DNA of 64,000 nt from Chloroflexota bacterium (GCA_020161935.1 JAIUNI010000001.1:1426001-1490000), one strand, 5' to 3'. Positions 7,951-17,127 are shown, counted from the first letter of the stretch. Program-made: numbers and translations. Notes: generated by a model from the sequence alone, not told the origin.

Positions 7951-10239
7951 ATGGACTCGATATTCAACGCAGCCATCGCTATCAGCACAGGACTTTACGC
8001 TGTCCTGCTCGTCTATGTGCAGTTGCATCACCGGCAGCTTCGGGTCGGGCGATTATGGCTTTCCGCGCTCCTCGTTCTGGCATCCTTGGGCGATTTACTC
8101 CTTATCCCGCAGCTCCAAACCAGCGAATTCTCATTTAACCGTGGCTTCGGCGAAGTCATCGTTCTGATCGGTTTGATCGGGGTTTATGGCTATATCATGC
8201 TCTACGACATACGCGGAAAAAACCGACCCGCGCCGCGTCTCTGGCTCGCGTGGAGCGCCCTGTGGATGATCGCTTTCATCGCTGCCGGTTTCGCCACCAC
8301 ACCGCTGGATGTGAGCGCCGAAGGTTGGATCATCGACGCGGCGAAGTCGCCGGATGCCAGCGCCCTCATTCTGGTAATCGGCTTCGTACTGAGCGCGTTG
8401 TACCTGCTCGGCACAGCCTTATGGTCGTACAGCCGTCGGTTGCTGCCTGAAATCGCCAACCGCGTCTTATTCTGGCTGATTAATTGCAGCACCCTGCTCC
8501 TAGCCTGTCTGCTCCTGATGAGCGGCAGTTCGCTGTTCGTCGCCCTCGGTATCGTGACGCTCATCGTCGGATGCAGCGGTGCGGTTTACGCGGCCACCTC
8601 CTATCAGGTGTTCGATATTCGTGCTGGCTTCAATCTCGCCATACGGACAACGTTACTGGTCGGCTTAACCGCGCTCATCGTGTTCGTCGCGCTCTACATC
8701 ACCAACAACCTCGAAATCCCCCTAAATTTGGATGGCACACTGCTCCTGATAGTGATCGCCCTTCTTGTGGGTGCGGTTTACCTCCCACTGCGGAAGGGTG
8801 TTGAACTCATCATCAACCCCATCCTCAAGGGAACACTGCCCGACAGCGCTTCGATAACGCGCCAGTTCAGCCAACAGGTTTCACAAGATGTTGAACTCAA
8901 CGCGCTTATCAAGTCAGCAACCGAAACGCTCAATAAAACGCTGCGTGTGCGCCGTTCAGGCATTCTGCTTGTGAACAACACGGGCGAAGGTAAGGTTGAA
9001 CTCCACCTGCCCCAACCCTCAGCGGACAAGAACGAGCCGCAGGGTATCTTGTACCTCAAAAGCCCGATTTACCAGCAGCTTGCAACCAACCAAGCGCCAG
9101 TCAGCCAGTTTGAACTGGAGTACAACCCGAAGTACGCCGAAGTACTCGACGTTGAACGGGAATTTTTTCACGGCCTACAAGCCAGCGCCTACGCACCGAT
9201 CATCATTGAAAATAAGCTCACGGGTATCTTGTTTTGCGGGGCAAAGCTCGGCGACTCGCCGTTCTACCCCCGCGACCTAGAACTGCTTGCAACCCTCGCC
9301 AACCAGATTGGTATCGCCCTGCGGAACGCCCGCCTTGTAGCCGATCTACGCCGCTTGAACGAAAACACCGAACGCCTCAACAGCGGGTTAGCCAGCGCCA
9401 ACCAGCAGATGGGCAAACTCGACGCGGTAAAAACCGACTTCGTTACCATCGCCAGCCACGAACTGCGAACGCCCCTCGCCCAGATGCGCGGCTATATCGA
9501 CATTATGGGTGCGCTCAACGAGCAAGGCATGTTGGATCAAGATCGCACGACAGGCATGGTTGACAACCTCCGTAAAGCCACCGAACGCATGGAAGAACTC
9601 ATCGCCGCCATGCTGGATGTCAGCCAACTCGATGTAGACGCGATGGACTTACGCTTCGCACCCACGACCATTGAAACCGTCGTGCGGATGGCGATTGACC
9701 CGCTGACGGATGCGATCAAGCAGCGCAAACTCACGCTCTCGGCACGCGGCTTAAAAGGCTTGCCCGCCATCGAAGCCGACTTGCAGCGCCTCGTCCAAGC
9801 CTTCCGCAATGTCGTCGTCAACGCCATCAAATTCACGCCGGATAAAGGCCGCATCGAACTCACGGCGAGTTTGCAATCCGCCGAAAACGCTAATGGCGAG
9901 CCGTCAATCTTGGTCGCCATTACCGATACCGGCGTGGGCATCAGCGCGGAAAATGTCGAGTTGATCTTTCAGAAATTTTATCGTGGCTACGACCCCGGTT
10001 TGCACTCCACCGGCACCTACAAATTTATGGGCGCGGGGCCGGGCTTAGGACTGACCATCGCGCAGGGTGTCATCGAAGGTCACGGCGGCAAAATCTGGGC
10101 GGAAAGCCCCGGCAACGACCCCGAAAACTTCCCCGGCAGCACCTTCTATATCCTCATTCCGATTAAGTCGCCCGAAACCAAACGGCGGGTAGAGATGGAA
10201 GGGTTAACCGATGTGGCAGCCAAAAAGGCGGTTCAATAG
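7951..10239 (+). CDS. Membrane sensor histidine kinase (N-terminal multi-TM, GAF, HisKA, HATPase)
   Basis: A 762-residue sensor kinase. Residues 1-270 hold about eight hydrophobic helices of the histidine-kinase N-terminal 7TM type. Residues ~295-450 form a GAF-like domain (PIIIENKLTGILFCGAK...LLATLANQIGIALRNARL). A short coiled coil follows, and then the HisKA helix with the phosphorylated histidine in ASHELRTPL at about residue 503. The ATP-binding domain has the N box (FRNVVVNAIKFTPD), G1 (DTGVGI) and G2 (GAGPGLGLTIAQG). It autophosphorylates and should pass the phosphate to a receiver protein. No partner response regulator lies directly beside it, so it is an orphan kinase in this window. 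Its 3' end overlaps the convergent murI gene by 7 bases. Confidence 0.88.
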   Translation: MDSIFNAAIAISTGLYAVLLVYVQLHHRQLRVGRLWLSALLVLASLGDLLLIPQLQTSEFSFNRGFGEVIVLIGLIGVYGYIMLYDIRGKNRPAPRLWLAWSALWMIAFIAAGFATTPLDVSAEGWIIDAAKSPDASALILVIGFVLSALYLLGTALWSYSRRLLPEIANRVLFWLINCSTLLLACLLLMSGSSLFVALGIVTLIVGCSGAVYAATSYQVFDIRAGFNLAIRTTLLVGLTALIVFVALYITNNLEIPLNLDGTLLLIVIALLVGAVYLPLRKGVELIINPILKGTLPDSASITRQFSQQVSQDVELNALIKSATETLNKTLRVRRSGILLVNNTGEGKVELHLPQPSADKNEPQGILYLKSPIYQQLATNQAPVSQFELEYNPKYAEVLDVEREFFHGLQASAYAPIIIENKLTGILFCGAKLGDSPFYPRDLELLATLANQIGIALRNARLVADLRRLNENTERLNSGLASANQQMGKLDAVKTDFVTIASHELRTPLAQMRGYIDIMGALNEQGMLDQDRTTGMVDNLRKATERMEELIAAMLDVSQLDVDAMDLRFAPTTIETVVRMAIDPLTDAIKQRKLTLSARGLKGLPAIEADLQRLVQAFRNVVVNAIKFTPDKGRIELTASLQSAENANGEPSILVAITDTGVGISAENVELIFQKFYRGYDPGLHSTGTYKFMGAGPGLGLTIAQGVIEGHGGKIWAESPGNDPENFPGSTFYILIPIKSPETKRRVEMEGLTDVAAKKAVQ

Positions 10240-11018
10240 AACATAAAAGCAGCGGGAGCTTCAACGCCAGTAAGCAGCTTTAGGCTTTCCTGAAATCCCT
10301 CTACATCCCCCGACGTGTAATAACTATTCTCTGCTCGTTCAGGTACTGCGTCGCTGGGCCACAACCGCGCGGTTTGGCGGGCGACAGCGGGGCTGGGATC
10401 AACCAGTGTGATGCCCTCCCCCGCGATCTCCTGAATCGCATCCGCCAAAAACGGAAAGTGCGTACACGCGAGGACGATTTGATCCGCGCCGCCATTCATC
10501 ATCGGCCACACGTAATCCGCAATAATCGCGCGGCTGGCCGCCGTATGCTGGCTCTGCTCCTCGGCGATCCGCACCAGTTCAGGCGCAACTTGCGTAATCA
10601 CCCGCTTGTCCTCAGCATAGCGTTCGAGCAGCCGCTTATACAACGTGCCTTCCGCCGTGGCGCGGGTCGAAAGCATCCCCACCACGCCTGTTTTCGAGGC
10701 TTCGAGCGCTGGCTTGATCGCCGGTTCCATCCCGACGAACGGCACCTGTGGATATTTGGCACGCAGATATTCGAGGCTAGCGGCGCTGGCGGTATTACAA
10801 GCGATCACAATCACCACGCACCCCTGCGCGATCAAGAAGCGGGTAATGTGGTCGGTAAACGATTGAATTTCGCTAATAGGACGCGGGCCGTACGGCAGGT
10901 TGGCTTGGTCGGCGACGTATACCGTTGGATGAGCGGGGAGCAGATGGTGAATTTCGCGCAGCACCGATAATCCACCGATGCCGGAGTCAAAAACACCGAT
11001 TTTAGGCGGTAGCGCCAC
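10233..11018 (-). CDS. murI: Glutamate racemase
   Basis: MurI converts L-glutamate to D-glutamate for peptidoglycan synthesis in the cytoplasm. The protein has the N-terminal VFDSGIGGLSV motif, the first catalytic cysteine in ACNTASA and the second in LACTHFPFL. I prefer the GTG start at 11018, with GAGG 9 bases upstream; the TTG at 11036 would add six residues (MLRPLL) that are not part of the family. The 5' end overlaps the upstream amidotransferase gene (stop at 11002) and the 3' end overlaps the convergent kinase gene by 7 bases. Confidence 0.92.
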   Translation of the reverse strand: MALPPKIGVFDSGIGGLSVLREIHHLLPAHPTVYVADQANLPYGPRPISEIQSFTDHITRFLIAQGCVVIVIACNTASAASLEYLRAKYPQVPFVGMEPAIKPALEASKTGVVGMLSTRATAEGTLYKRLLERYAEDKRVITQVAPELVRIAEEQSQHTAASRAIIADYVWPMMNGGADQIVLACTHFPFLADAIQEIAGEGITLVDPSPAVARQTARLWPSDAVPERAENSYYTSGDVEGFQESLKLLTGVEAPAAFMFY

Positions 11019-11727
11019 CAGCAGCGGCCTCAACAAACGACTTAAACAGCCGCTTCATCGCGGGGTCGTCGCGGTACAGGTCTTCGGGGTGCCACTGAAC
11101 GCTGAGAACGAACTTCTTATCCGGCATTTCCAGCGCTTCCACCACCCCATCCGATGAATACGCCGTCACGCACACATCCGGCGCGGGCTTTTCAACCGAC
11201 TGGTGATGCAAGCTGTTGACCTTGACCGTCGTCGAACCGAGAATGCTGGCAAGACGGCTGCCGGGGTCAATATTGACTTCATGGGCGCGGGTATCTCGCG
11301 GGACGGTGATGTTGTGGTTCACGCCCTCGCCAATTTCCGACGGCACATCTTGGATGAGCGTCCCTCCCAGCGCCACATTGACGACCTGATGCCCGCGGCA
11401 GATGCCCAACACCGGAATATCGTCATCCACCGCCCAGCGGGTGATCTCAATTTCGGCGCGGTCACGCGCGTCATCAATGTTGTCGGTCAGGGGGTTCATC
11501 TCTGCGCCGTACAGGTTAGGGCGAACATCACCCCCACCCGGCAGGAGAACGGCATCGAGACGCTCGTAAATAGCACGCAGCGCCTCGTTATGAATGCTTA
11601 TAGGGATGAGAACAGGTAAGCCACCGGCTTCTTCAACCGCCTGTATGATGGCGACATAGGCACGGTTATATTCCCAACCAGCTTCGGAAGTGTAGCTGGA
11701 GGTGGTAACGCCGATGAGTGGCTTCAT
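11002..11727 (-). CDS. Class I glutamine amidotransferase-like peptidase C26 (PuuD family)
   Basis: A 241-residue protein of the gamma-glutamyl-gamma-aminobutyrate hydrolase (PuuD/peptidase C26) family. The signature LLPGGGDV lies at about residues 61-68, the nucleophile cysteine sits in GICRGHQVVN at about residue 109, and the catalytic His/Glu pair in SVQWHPED near residue 214. Such enzymes hydrolyse gamma-glutamyl amide bonds, for example in putrescine breakdown, but no other puu genes are nearby. It overlaps murI and follows rplS by 6 bases on the same strand, so all three may be co-transcribed from the rplS promoter. The exact substrate is unknown. Confidence 0.85.
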   Translation of the reverse strand: MKPLIGVTTSSYTSEAGWEYNRAYVAIIQAVEEAGGLPVLIPISIHNEALRAIYERLDAVLLPGGGDVRPNLYGAEMNPLTDNIDDARDRAEIEITRWAVDDDIPVLGICRGHQVVNVALGGTLIQDVPSEIGEGVNHNITVPRDTRAHEVNIDPGSRLASILGSTTVKVNSLHHQSVEKPAPDVCVTAYSSDGVVEALEMPDKKFVLSVQWHPEDLYRDDPAMKRLFKSFVEAAAGGATA

Positions 11728-11733
11728 GTGAAA

Positions 11734-12078
11734 TTAGCCCCGGCGTTCCTTCAGGCGGGCAGCCTTACCACGCAGGTCGCGGAGGTAATACAACTGTGCG
11801 CGGCGCACTTTCGAACGGCGGACAATTTCGATCTTTTCAATACGCGGGCTGGCGAACAGGAATGTACGCTCCACGCCGATGCTGTTGCTCGCGATACGGC
11901 GGACGGTGAAGTTGAGGTTGTTTCCACCCCCACGCAGGCGGATGACCACGCCCTGAAAGACCTGAATACGTTCACGGTCGCCTTCAACAATGCGAACGTG
12001 AACCTTAACCGTGTCGCCCGGCGCGAGTTCGGGATGTTCCGGCGCTGCGACCTGTAAGGAGTTTAACAACTCATTCAT
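11734..12078 (-). CDS. rplS: 50S ribosomal protein L19
   Basis: The 114-residue length and the conserved segments ([16 protein letters not shown]-like start, [50 protein letters not shown]) identify L19, which sits at the 30S-50S interface. A good promoter and a small hairpin lie upstream on the same strand. Unlike the common bacterial order, trmD and rimM are not adjacent; instead a PuuD-like gene and murI follow. Confidence 0.97.
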   Translation of the reverse strand: MNELLNSLQVAAPEHPELAPGDTVKVHVRIVEGDRERIQVFQGVVIRLRGGGNNLNFTVRRIASNSIGVERTFLFASPRIEKIEIVRRSKVRRAQLYYLRDLRGKAARLKERRG

Positions 12079-12103
12079 TTGGATTCGTCCTTCCGAACAA
12101 AAT

Positions 12104-12117
12104 GCGCCTACAGGCGC
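12104..12117 (-). promoter_or_regulatory. Hairpin in the rplS 5' leader
   Basis: GCGCCT and AGGCGC form a perfect 6-bp stem with a two-base centre, about 26 bases before the rplS start codon and inside the predicted transcript. Ribosomal-protein leaders often bind their own product; this is only a position-based suggestion. Confidence 0.4.
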
Positions 12118-12145
12118 AACTCAGTTCTCTATCTAATTAGGGTGC

Positions 12146-12174
12146 ATTATAGCAGTCGAATGTTAGGGCTTCAA
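12146..12174 (-). promoter_or_regulatory. Predicted promoter of rplS
   Basis: On the minus strand, TTGAAG (12174-12169) and a perfect TATAAT (12151-12146) are 17 bases apart. The predicted leader is about 60 bases long and contains the GCGCCT hairpin. Confidence 0.75.
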
Positions 12175-12252
12175 GGGAACAAATTTGGGGATTAAGCATC
12201 GTCACGAGGATACGCTTTCTCGTGAATACAAAATGGATAAATCGAATACACA

Positions 12253-12281
12253 ATTGACAGGTTAGAGCAAGCACCGTAGGC
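12253..12281 (+). promoter_or_regulatory. Predicted promoter of the SGNH hydrolase gene
   Basis: TTGACA (12253-12258) and TAGGCT (12276-12281) are 17 bases apart, giving a leader of about 30 bases. A separate 7-bp inverted repeat (TCACGAG / CTCGTGA, 12202-12225) lies upstream, between the divergent promoters. Confidence 0.5.
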
Positions 12282-12318
12282 TGAAAGTGGTTTCGCCAGC
12301 ACGTTAGGATAGGTCGAG

Positions 12319-13332
12319 ATGCTCGGATTCGCTATCGGTTTTATAGGACTTGGCGCGGCGCTCATCGCGTTGGGTATCCAGAAGCGGGTGCTGTGGTTGC
12401 AACGTGCGGCACTCGGCTTACTGGTGACGTATTTCACCATCGCCCTCCTGCTCCTTATCGGTGAAGCCTACTTCCGCTTCGTTTATGCCGAATCCGATGG
12501 CCTCCCGACCCTCGCCTCCCGCAACTGGTTAGCCCGCTACTGGCAAACGAACACTGACGGTTACCGCGACATCGAGTGGACAGACGAACAGCTTATTGGG
12601 CGTAAAACAGTGTTGATCCTCGGTGATTCCTTCGCCGCCGGTTGGGGCATCGACAATCCCGAACAGCGCTTCGGTAATGTGTTAGCGCAGCAGTTGGGTG
12701 ATAACTACGCCGTCGTTAATCTCGGTAAAGAAGGCGCGAGTACCGTTGTAGAAACCGCTAACTTACTTGCCTATCCTGCCGCCACAGCCGAGGTCGTCGT
12801 CCTACAATACTATCTCAACGACATCGAAACCGCCGCCCTGAGCATCGGCCTCAACCCGCAGCTTGACCCGACAGGAGATATGCCCGCATGGGTGAATGAG
12901 TCCTATCTCGCGAACTTCCTCTACTGGCGCTTAGTTGCCCGCTTCCGCCCGCAGCAGCAGGGAACCCAAACCTATTGGGATTGGCTGTACTCGATGTACG
13001 ACAACGCAACCGTGTGGTCCATTCACGCGGAGCAGCTAAAAGCCTTTGCCGATGCGGTTGAGTCCAAAGGGGCAAAATTAATCATCGTCATCTTCCCCAA
13101 CATGCTCGACCCCACCCGCAGCGTACCCTATGTTGACCGTGTAGCCCAAGCGTTTGAAGCATGGGGTTATGACAGCGCGAACATCATCAAACTGTTCGAC
13201 GCAACAGCAGCCATGCCCCTTCAAGAACGCATTGTCTCCGAGCGCGATGCCCACGCCAGCGCCGCCTTCAACCGCATCGTCGGCGATATGCTCTACACAC
13301 GCATTCAAGCGATGGAGACTGCCGCCGATTAA
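12319..13332 (+). CDS. Membrane-anchored SGNH/GDSL hydrolase
   Basis: A 337-residue protein with two N-terminal hydrophobic helices (about residues 2-18 and 30-52), which should anchor it with the catalytic domain outside the membrane. The nucleophile serine is in the block-I motif ILGDSFAAGWG at about residue 100. The Asp/His pair is in DAHAS near residue 315. This family removes acyl groups from carbohydrates, lipids or cell-wall polymers; the architecture resembles AlgX/DltD-type or polysaccharide acyl esterases, but substrate is not readable. The 3' end overlaps the convergent NUDIX gene by 4 bases. Confidence 0.78.
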   Translation: MLGFAIGFIGLGAALIALGIQKRVLWLQRAALGLLVTYFTIALLLLIGEAYFRFVYAESDGLPTLASRNWLARYWQTNTDGYRDIEWTDEQLIGRKTVLILGDSFAAGWGIDNPEQRFGNVLAQQLGDNYAVVNLGKEGASTVVETANLLAYPAATAEVVVLQYYLNDIETAALSIGLNPQLDPTGDMPAWVNESYLANFLYWRLVARFRPQQQGTQTYWDWLYSMYDNATVWSIHAEQLKAFADAVESKGAKLIIVIFPNMLDPTRSVPYVDRVAQAFEAWGYDSANIIKLFDATAAMPLQERIVSERDAHASAAFNRIVGDMLYTRIQAMETAAD

Positions 13333-13862
13333 GGACTGCCAATCCGCTGCGCCACCAACAAAATCGCGATGATCGTCTTGGCATCCGTAATCTCGCCGCT
13401 TTGAATCAGCGCCATCACCTCGCTAATCGTCAGCCGCTCAACCTCGATAAACTCGTCCTCATCCCCCGCCAAACGCGACTCCACCAATCCTGTCGCGAAA
13501 TACAGGTTGATATATTCGGTCGTGTACCCCGGCGCGGTATGGAAACCACCGAGCGGCTCAATATGCGTCGGCTTATAACCCGTTTCCTCTTGGAATTCGC
13601 GCACCGCCGCCGCCATCGGGTCTTCAGCCGGATTCAGCAACCCCGCCGGAATTTCCAGCATCACCTTAGCCGCAGCCACGCGGTACTGCCGCACCAACAG
13701 CACACGACTGTCTTCATCCAGCGCCACCACGGCACTCGCCCCCGAATGCCGGATGATCTCGCGCTTCTGGTGTTTACCGTCCGGTAGTTCCACCTGCGAC
13801 ACCTCAAGGTTGACAACCCGCCCGCTGTAAATACGTTCAGTCGAAAGTATTTTTTCAATCAT
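13329..13862 (-). CDS. NUDIX hydrolase, ADP-ribose pyrophosphatase type
   Basis: A 177-residue protein with a complete NUDIX box: Gly, five residues, Glu, seven residues, then REFQEETGY (within residues ~77-99). The sequence before it, LVRQYRVAAAKVMLEIPAG, is the pattern of the ADP-ribose/sugar-nucleotide pyrophosphatase (NudF) branch, which splits ADP-ribose to AMP and ribose 5-phosphate. It is cytoplasmic. It is preceded on its strand by a terminator, so it likely has its own promoter in 13863-13900. Confidence 0.88.
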   Translation of the reverse strand: MIEKILSTERIYSGRVVNLEVSQVELPDGKHQKREIIRHSGASAVVALDEDSRVLLVRQYRVAAAKVMLEIPAGLLNPAEDPMAAAVREFQEETGYKPTHIEPLGGFHTAPGYTTEYINLYFATGLVESRLAGDEDEFIEVERLTISEVMALIQSGEITDAKTIIAILLVAQRIGSP

Positions 13863-13892
13863 TATTCACCCCATCAGTGTTACTTAAAATGC

Positions 13893-13928
13893 CTAAACAA
13901 AAACAGGGCAGCCGTGGCTACCCTGTTT
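13893..13928 (-). terminator. Rho-independent terminator of the LysM lipoprotein gene
   Basis: On the minus strand AAACAGGGTAGCC pairs with GGCTGCCCTGTTT (one mismatch) and is followed by TTGTTT. It lies directly after the stop of the LysM gene and before the NUDIX gene. Confidence 0.85.
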
Positions 13929-13944
13929 GTCAGATCAAATTGAC

Positions 13945-14790
13945 TTAGGCTGGCGGAATAACCAACTGCTGATTAATCACAATCAGGTTGATATTCGAGA
14001 TACCGTTCGCGTTGGCAATCGACACCACCGGCACGCCGAACTGCTGCGAAATCTTGAATAGCGTATCCCCCTGCACCACCACGTACGTCTGCCCGACCAA
14101 GCCGCCCGTGCCGCCAGTACCGTCACTGGGTACAGAGGTCGCGGCCACACCCGTACCGCAGTTCGGAATGGTCAATTCCTGCCCGACGTAAATCAAGTTC
14201 ATGTTCGCCAAACCGCTGGCCGTCGCGATCTCCTGTGGGGTCGCATTGTAGTTGAGCGAAATACGATACAGGTTGCTATCAGTGGCCGTTACCGTGTGAA
14301 TACAAGTGCCGGTACCACCTACCACGCCACCCGTACTAGGGGTAGCCGTCGCGAACAACGCCGCTTCCGTTGCCGTCGGGATACCGAAGATCGCCTGTGC
14401 CGTCTGTGTCAGTTGGATACCGGCGGTGTCGGTCGCCTGCTGCACGATGAACGTCGCCGTCATTTCCAGCGGGTCAAGAACCACGCCTGTTTGTTGATCT
14501 TGAGGAATAGTAAAGCCGTTCGGGTCAGTCGTCGGGATAGCGATACCGAGTGTGTTCGGGTCTTGCGTTGGGAATTCAGCAAAAATCGCGTTCGGGTCAG
14601 GGGTCGCCGTAACGATCACTTCTTGGACAATCGGTGGATCAGTCGGGAACGGCGTAAACGTCGGCCCCGCATTCTGCGCGACCGAGAACCCGGAATTATC
14701 GCCACCGGCGGATTGGAAGCAGCCTGCGAGCGTCAAAAGAAGGGCAGCCGAGCCAAGAAAAACGAGGCTTTTATTCCAGTATGATCGCAT
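13945..14790 (-). CDS. LysM-domain lipoprotein
   Basis: A 281-residue exported protein. The N-terminus is a lipoprotein signal peptide (hydrophobic residues 8-20, lipobox TLAGC with Cys24). A Thr/Pro/Gln-rich low-complexity linker covers about residues 40-165. Two LysM domains follow, at about 168-212 and 234-279, each ending in a characteristic QELTIP or QQLVIP. LysM binds N-acetylglucosamine polymers such as peptidoglycan, so the protein probably tethers the envelope to the cell wall. No catalytic domain is attached. A perfect 9-bp inverted repeat lies just upstream of its ribosome-binding site, suggesting regulation. Confidence 0.85.
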   Translation of the reverse strand: MRSYWNKSLVFLGSAALLLTLAGCFQSAGGDNSGFSVAQNAGPTFTPFPTDPPIVQEVIVTATPDPNAIFAEFPTQDPNTLGIAIPTTDPNGFTIPQDQQTGVVLDPLEMTATFIVQQATDTAGIQLTQTAQAIFGIPTATEAALFATATPSTGGVVGGTGTCIHTVTATDSNLYRISLNYNATPQEIATASGLANMNLIYVGQELTIPNCGTGVAATSVPSDGTGGTGGLVGQTYVVVQGDTLFKISQQFGVPVVSIANANGISNINLIVINQQLVIPPA

Positions 14791-14807
14791 GAATGTCGCC
14801 CTCCTTG

Positions 14808-14828
14808 AAGTCTAAACAATTTAGACTT
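14808..14828. promoter_or_regulatory. Perfect inverted repeat before the LysM gene
   Basis: AAGTCTAAA-CAA-TTTAGACTT is a perfect 9-3-9 inverted repeat, immediately upstream of the AAGGAG ribosome site (minus strand) of the LysM gene. It could be a repressor site near the transcription start or an RNA hairpin limiting access to the ribosome site. Confidence 0.5.
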
Positions 14829-14896
14829 ATGAAATAATGTCAGTCTACCATTCAAGCGAATTCTCAGCAAGCAAAAGTGCAAACTGCTTGGGGCGG

Positions 14897-16036
14897 TTAA
14901 CCTTTCACATTATCGCGGTCATACTCCCAGCTCGGCACTGCGGGCAGTTGAATAGTGATACGTGTATATTGGTCAGGAACGCTCTCAATATGGAACTTGC
15001 CGTTGTGCAGTTGGATCGAACGGGTGACGATTGCCAGCCCGAAGCCCGAACCCTGCTGTTCGAAATACTTACGCCCGAACTGCATGAACGCGCCGATGCT
15101 GTCGATCTGGTTGGTGGTCATCCCCCGCCCGTAATCGGTAATCGTCAGTTGGTAATAGTCATCAAGCAGCACGCCGGAAATCTCGACCGCCGAACCCGCT
15201 TGCGAGAACTTGAAGGCGTTGTCCGAAAGTTCCTCGATCAACTTCTTGAGGTTGTCGTCAATCATCCGAATCGCCACATCGTCACTGACGTTCAACTGCA
15301 AATCAGCCTCGCGGTGATAAAACTGCGCCCGCTGGTAAGCAATATCCTCGATCAGCGAACGCGGGTTAACCGTGACGAAACTCCGCATCGCCTCGATTCG
15401 CGCGTTATCCGTTTTCAGCACTTCAAGCTGCGTATACACCACATAGTTTTCCGTCAGCCGGTACAGCCGTTGTGCCGCGCTGTGGATGTGCCGCGCCATC
15501 TCGCTCACCTTGTCCGGCGACATCACATCCGCGTCCATCAGCAGAATGTCCGAGAAACCGAGGATGCCTGTCAGCGGCGTACGCAGTTCGTGGGGCAGCG
15601 CCAGAATGATATTCTCGCGCAGTTCGTTTAAGCGGTCAGCCGTCAAATCCTCACGCGCGGCCTTCAGGTCAAGACGCTTACGCACGCAGGTGATGAGTTC
15701 AACGGCGGTAAAAGGCTTCGTCAGGTAATCATCCGCGCCAGAGTTCATGCCGCTGCGAATTTCGCTCTTATCCGAACGGGCGGTGAGGAAGACAAACGGA
15801 ATAGTGATACCCGCCCCATCTTTCCGCAGTTCCGCCAGTACACCAAAGCCGTCCATTTGCGGCATCATAATGTCGCAGATGATGAGGTCAGGGCGGTTTT
15901 CCCGTGCGCGGCGCACGCCTTCCAAACCATCGGCGGCTCCGGTGACATCAAAACCTTCGAAAGTCAGCATTTCGATGATGTCTTTACGAAGCGCATCAGC
16001 ATCTTCGATGACCAGAATTTTCGCGGGGATTTCCAT
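14897..16036 (-). CDS. Response regulator-histidine kinase hybrid (REC-HisKA-HATPase)
   Basis: A 379-residue soluble protein. A complete receiver domain comes first (residues ~5-120): acidic pair ED near residue 12, phospho-acceptor Asp in LIICDIMMPQMDG, and the lysine in YLTKPF. The HisKA helix follows, with LPHELRTPLTGILGF near residue 155. The ATPase domain has an N box (LIEELSDNAFKFS), G1 (DYGRGM) and G2 (GSGFGLAIV). With the receiver in front of the kinase core and no sensor domain, its kinase activity is probably set by phosphorylation from another kinase. It stands alone on the minus strand. The next gene upstream, uppP, is on the same strand but 128 bases away. Confidence 0.88.
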   Translation of the reverse strand: MEIPAKILVIEDADALRKDIIEMLTFEGFDVTGAADGLEGVRRARENRPDLIICDIMMPQMDGFGVLAELRKDGAGITIPFVFLTARSDKSEIRSGMNSGADDYLTKPFTAVELITCVRKRLDLKAAREDLTADRLNELRENIILALPHELRTPLTGILGFSDILLMDADVMSPDKVSEMARHIHSAAQRLYRLTENYVVYTQLEVLKTDNARIEAMRSFVTVNPRSLIEDIAYQRAQFYHREADLQLNVSDDVAIRMIDDNLKKLIEELSDNAFKFSQAGSAVEISGVLLDDYYQLTITDYGRGMTTNQIDSIGAFMQFGRKYFEQQGSGFGLAIVTRSIQLHNGKFHIESVPDQYTRITIQLPAVPSWEYDRDNVKG

Positions 16037-16164
16037 ACCAGTTCCTCATCAATAACATAGTATTACCGAAACCTTTGACGGGGAGAGGATGGATCATGAA
16101 ACCCAATTCACCTCATCTTCCCAAATTGTAAATCCAGACTCGGATTGATGAGTATTGAGAAATG

Positions 16165-16983
16165 TTACACGGGTAAGACATTAACTATTATCAGTACGAT
16201 AATAATAACCCCGGCCAAAATTCGGTAATATCCGAACGCCACGAAGGTGTTCCGCGCCACATAATTCAGCAGCCACCGCACCGCGATCCACGCCACGATC
16301 CCCGAGACAATCGCACCGACGATCAAGTTCACAAGGTCGCCCGATTGAATCAGATCAAGGTCTTTCACCAGTGAATACAGGGACGCGATGCCGAGCGTTG
16401 GAATGGCGAGGTAGAATGAGAACTTGGTCGCCACCGCGCGGTCAAGCCCGAACAACATCCCGCCGATAATCGTTGACCCTGAGCGCGACACACCGGGAAT
16501 CAGTGCCGTAATCTGCGAAAGGCCAACCGCCAGCGCTTGCCGTGGGGTCATCGTTTCGAGCGACACCGTTTGCGTAGTCGCCGGTGCGCGGCGCTCAACC
16601 AGCAGGAAGATCACGCCGCCGATAATCAACGACGCGGCAACCACCACCGGACGAAACAGCACGTCGGTAATCCAATCGTTGAACAGGAAACCCAGCCCCG
16701 CCGCCGGAATAAACGCGATGATGATATTCAACCATAACCGTTGAACACCCTTATCGTCTTTCACCGTCGCCACTTGCTTCAGTAGTTCCGCGCGGAAGAA
16801 AATGATGACTGCCACAACCGCGCCCAATTGGATGAAAATCTCAAACGTGCCGCCCAGCGCATTCCGAAAATCCAGCAGCGCCGAGGCGACAATGAGATGT
16901 CCGGTCGAGGATATGGGCAGAAATTCCGTCAACCCTTCAACGATACCTAAGATGATAACTTTAATAATATCCAGCATAACCAT
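16165..16983 (-). CDS. uppP: Undecaprenyl-diphosphatase
   Basis: UppP (BacA) removes a phosphate from undecaprenyl diphosphate so that the lipid carrier can be reused in peptidoglycan synthesis; loss raises bacitracin sensitivity. The 272-residue protein has about eight membrane helices and both active-site motifs: EGLTEFLPISSTGHL (residues ~16-30) and PGVSRSGSTI (around residue 164). The length is normal for the family. It is a single gene. Confidence 0.95.
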   Translation of the reverse strand: MVMLDIIKVIILGIVEGLTEFLPISSTGHLIVASALLDFRNALGGTFEIFIQLGAVVAVIIFFRAELLKQVATVKDDKGVQRLWLNIIIAFIPAAGLGFLFNDWITDVLFRPVVVAASLIIGGVIFLLVERRAPATTQTVSLETMTPRQALAVGLSQITALIPGVSRSGSTIIGGMLFGLDRAVATKFSFYLAIPTLGIASLYSLVKDLDLIQSGDLVNLIVGAIVSGIVAWIAVRWLLNYVARNTFVAFGYYRILAGVIIIVLIIVNVLPV

Positions 16984-17127
16984 ACACTCCTCATCAGGTT
17001 GACACGCTCAACGGCAAAACGCGCTCCATTCTACCGCACGATACCCAAAACGCCCCATGTGGATTTACGTGGCTCACCGCAGATGTGGTAGGCTAAAGTC
17101 AATATTTTGATAAGATGAGGGTTTAGA

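Noticed and set aside
14837-15631. A 264-codon plus-strand frame
   Set aside because: It is antisense to the receiver-kinase hybrid, which has complete catalytic motifs.
16424-16744. Plus-strand frames of 66-106 codons opposite uppP
   Set aside because: They are antisense to a well-defined uppP gene and have no ribosome sites.
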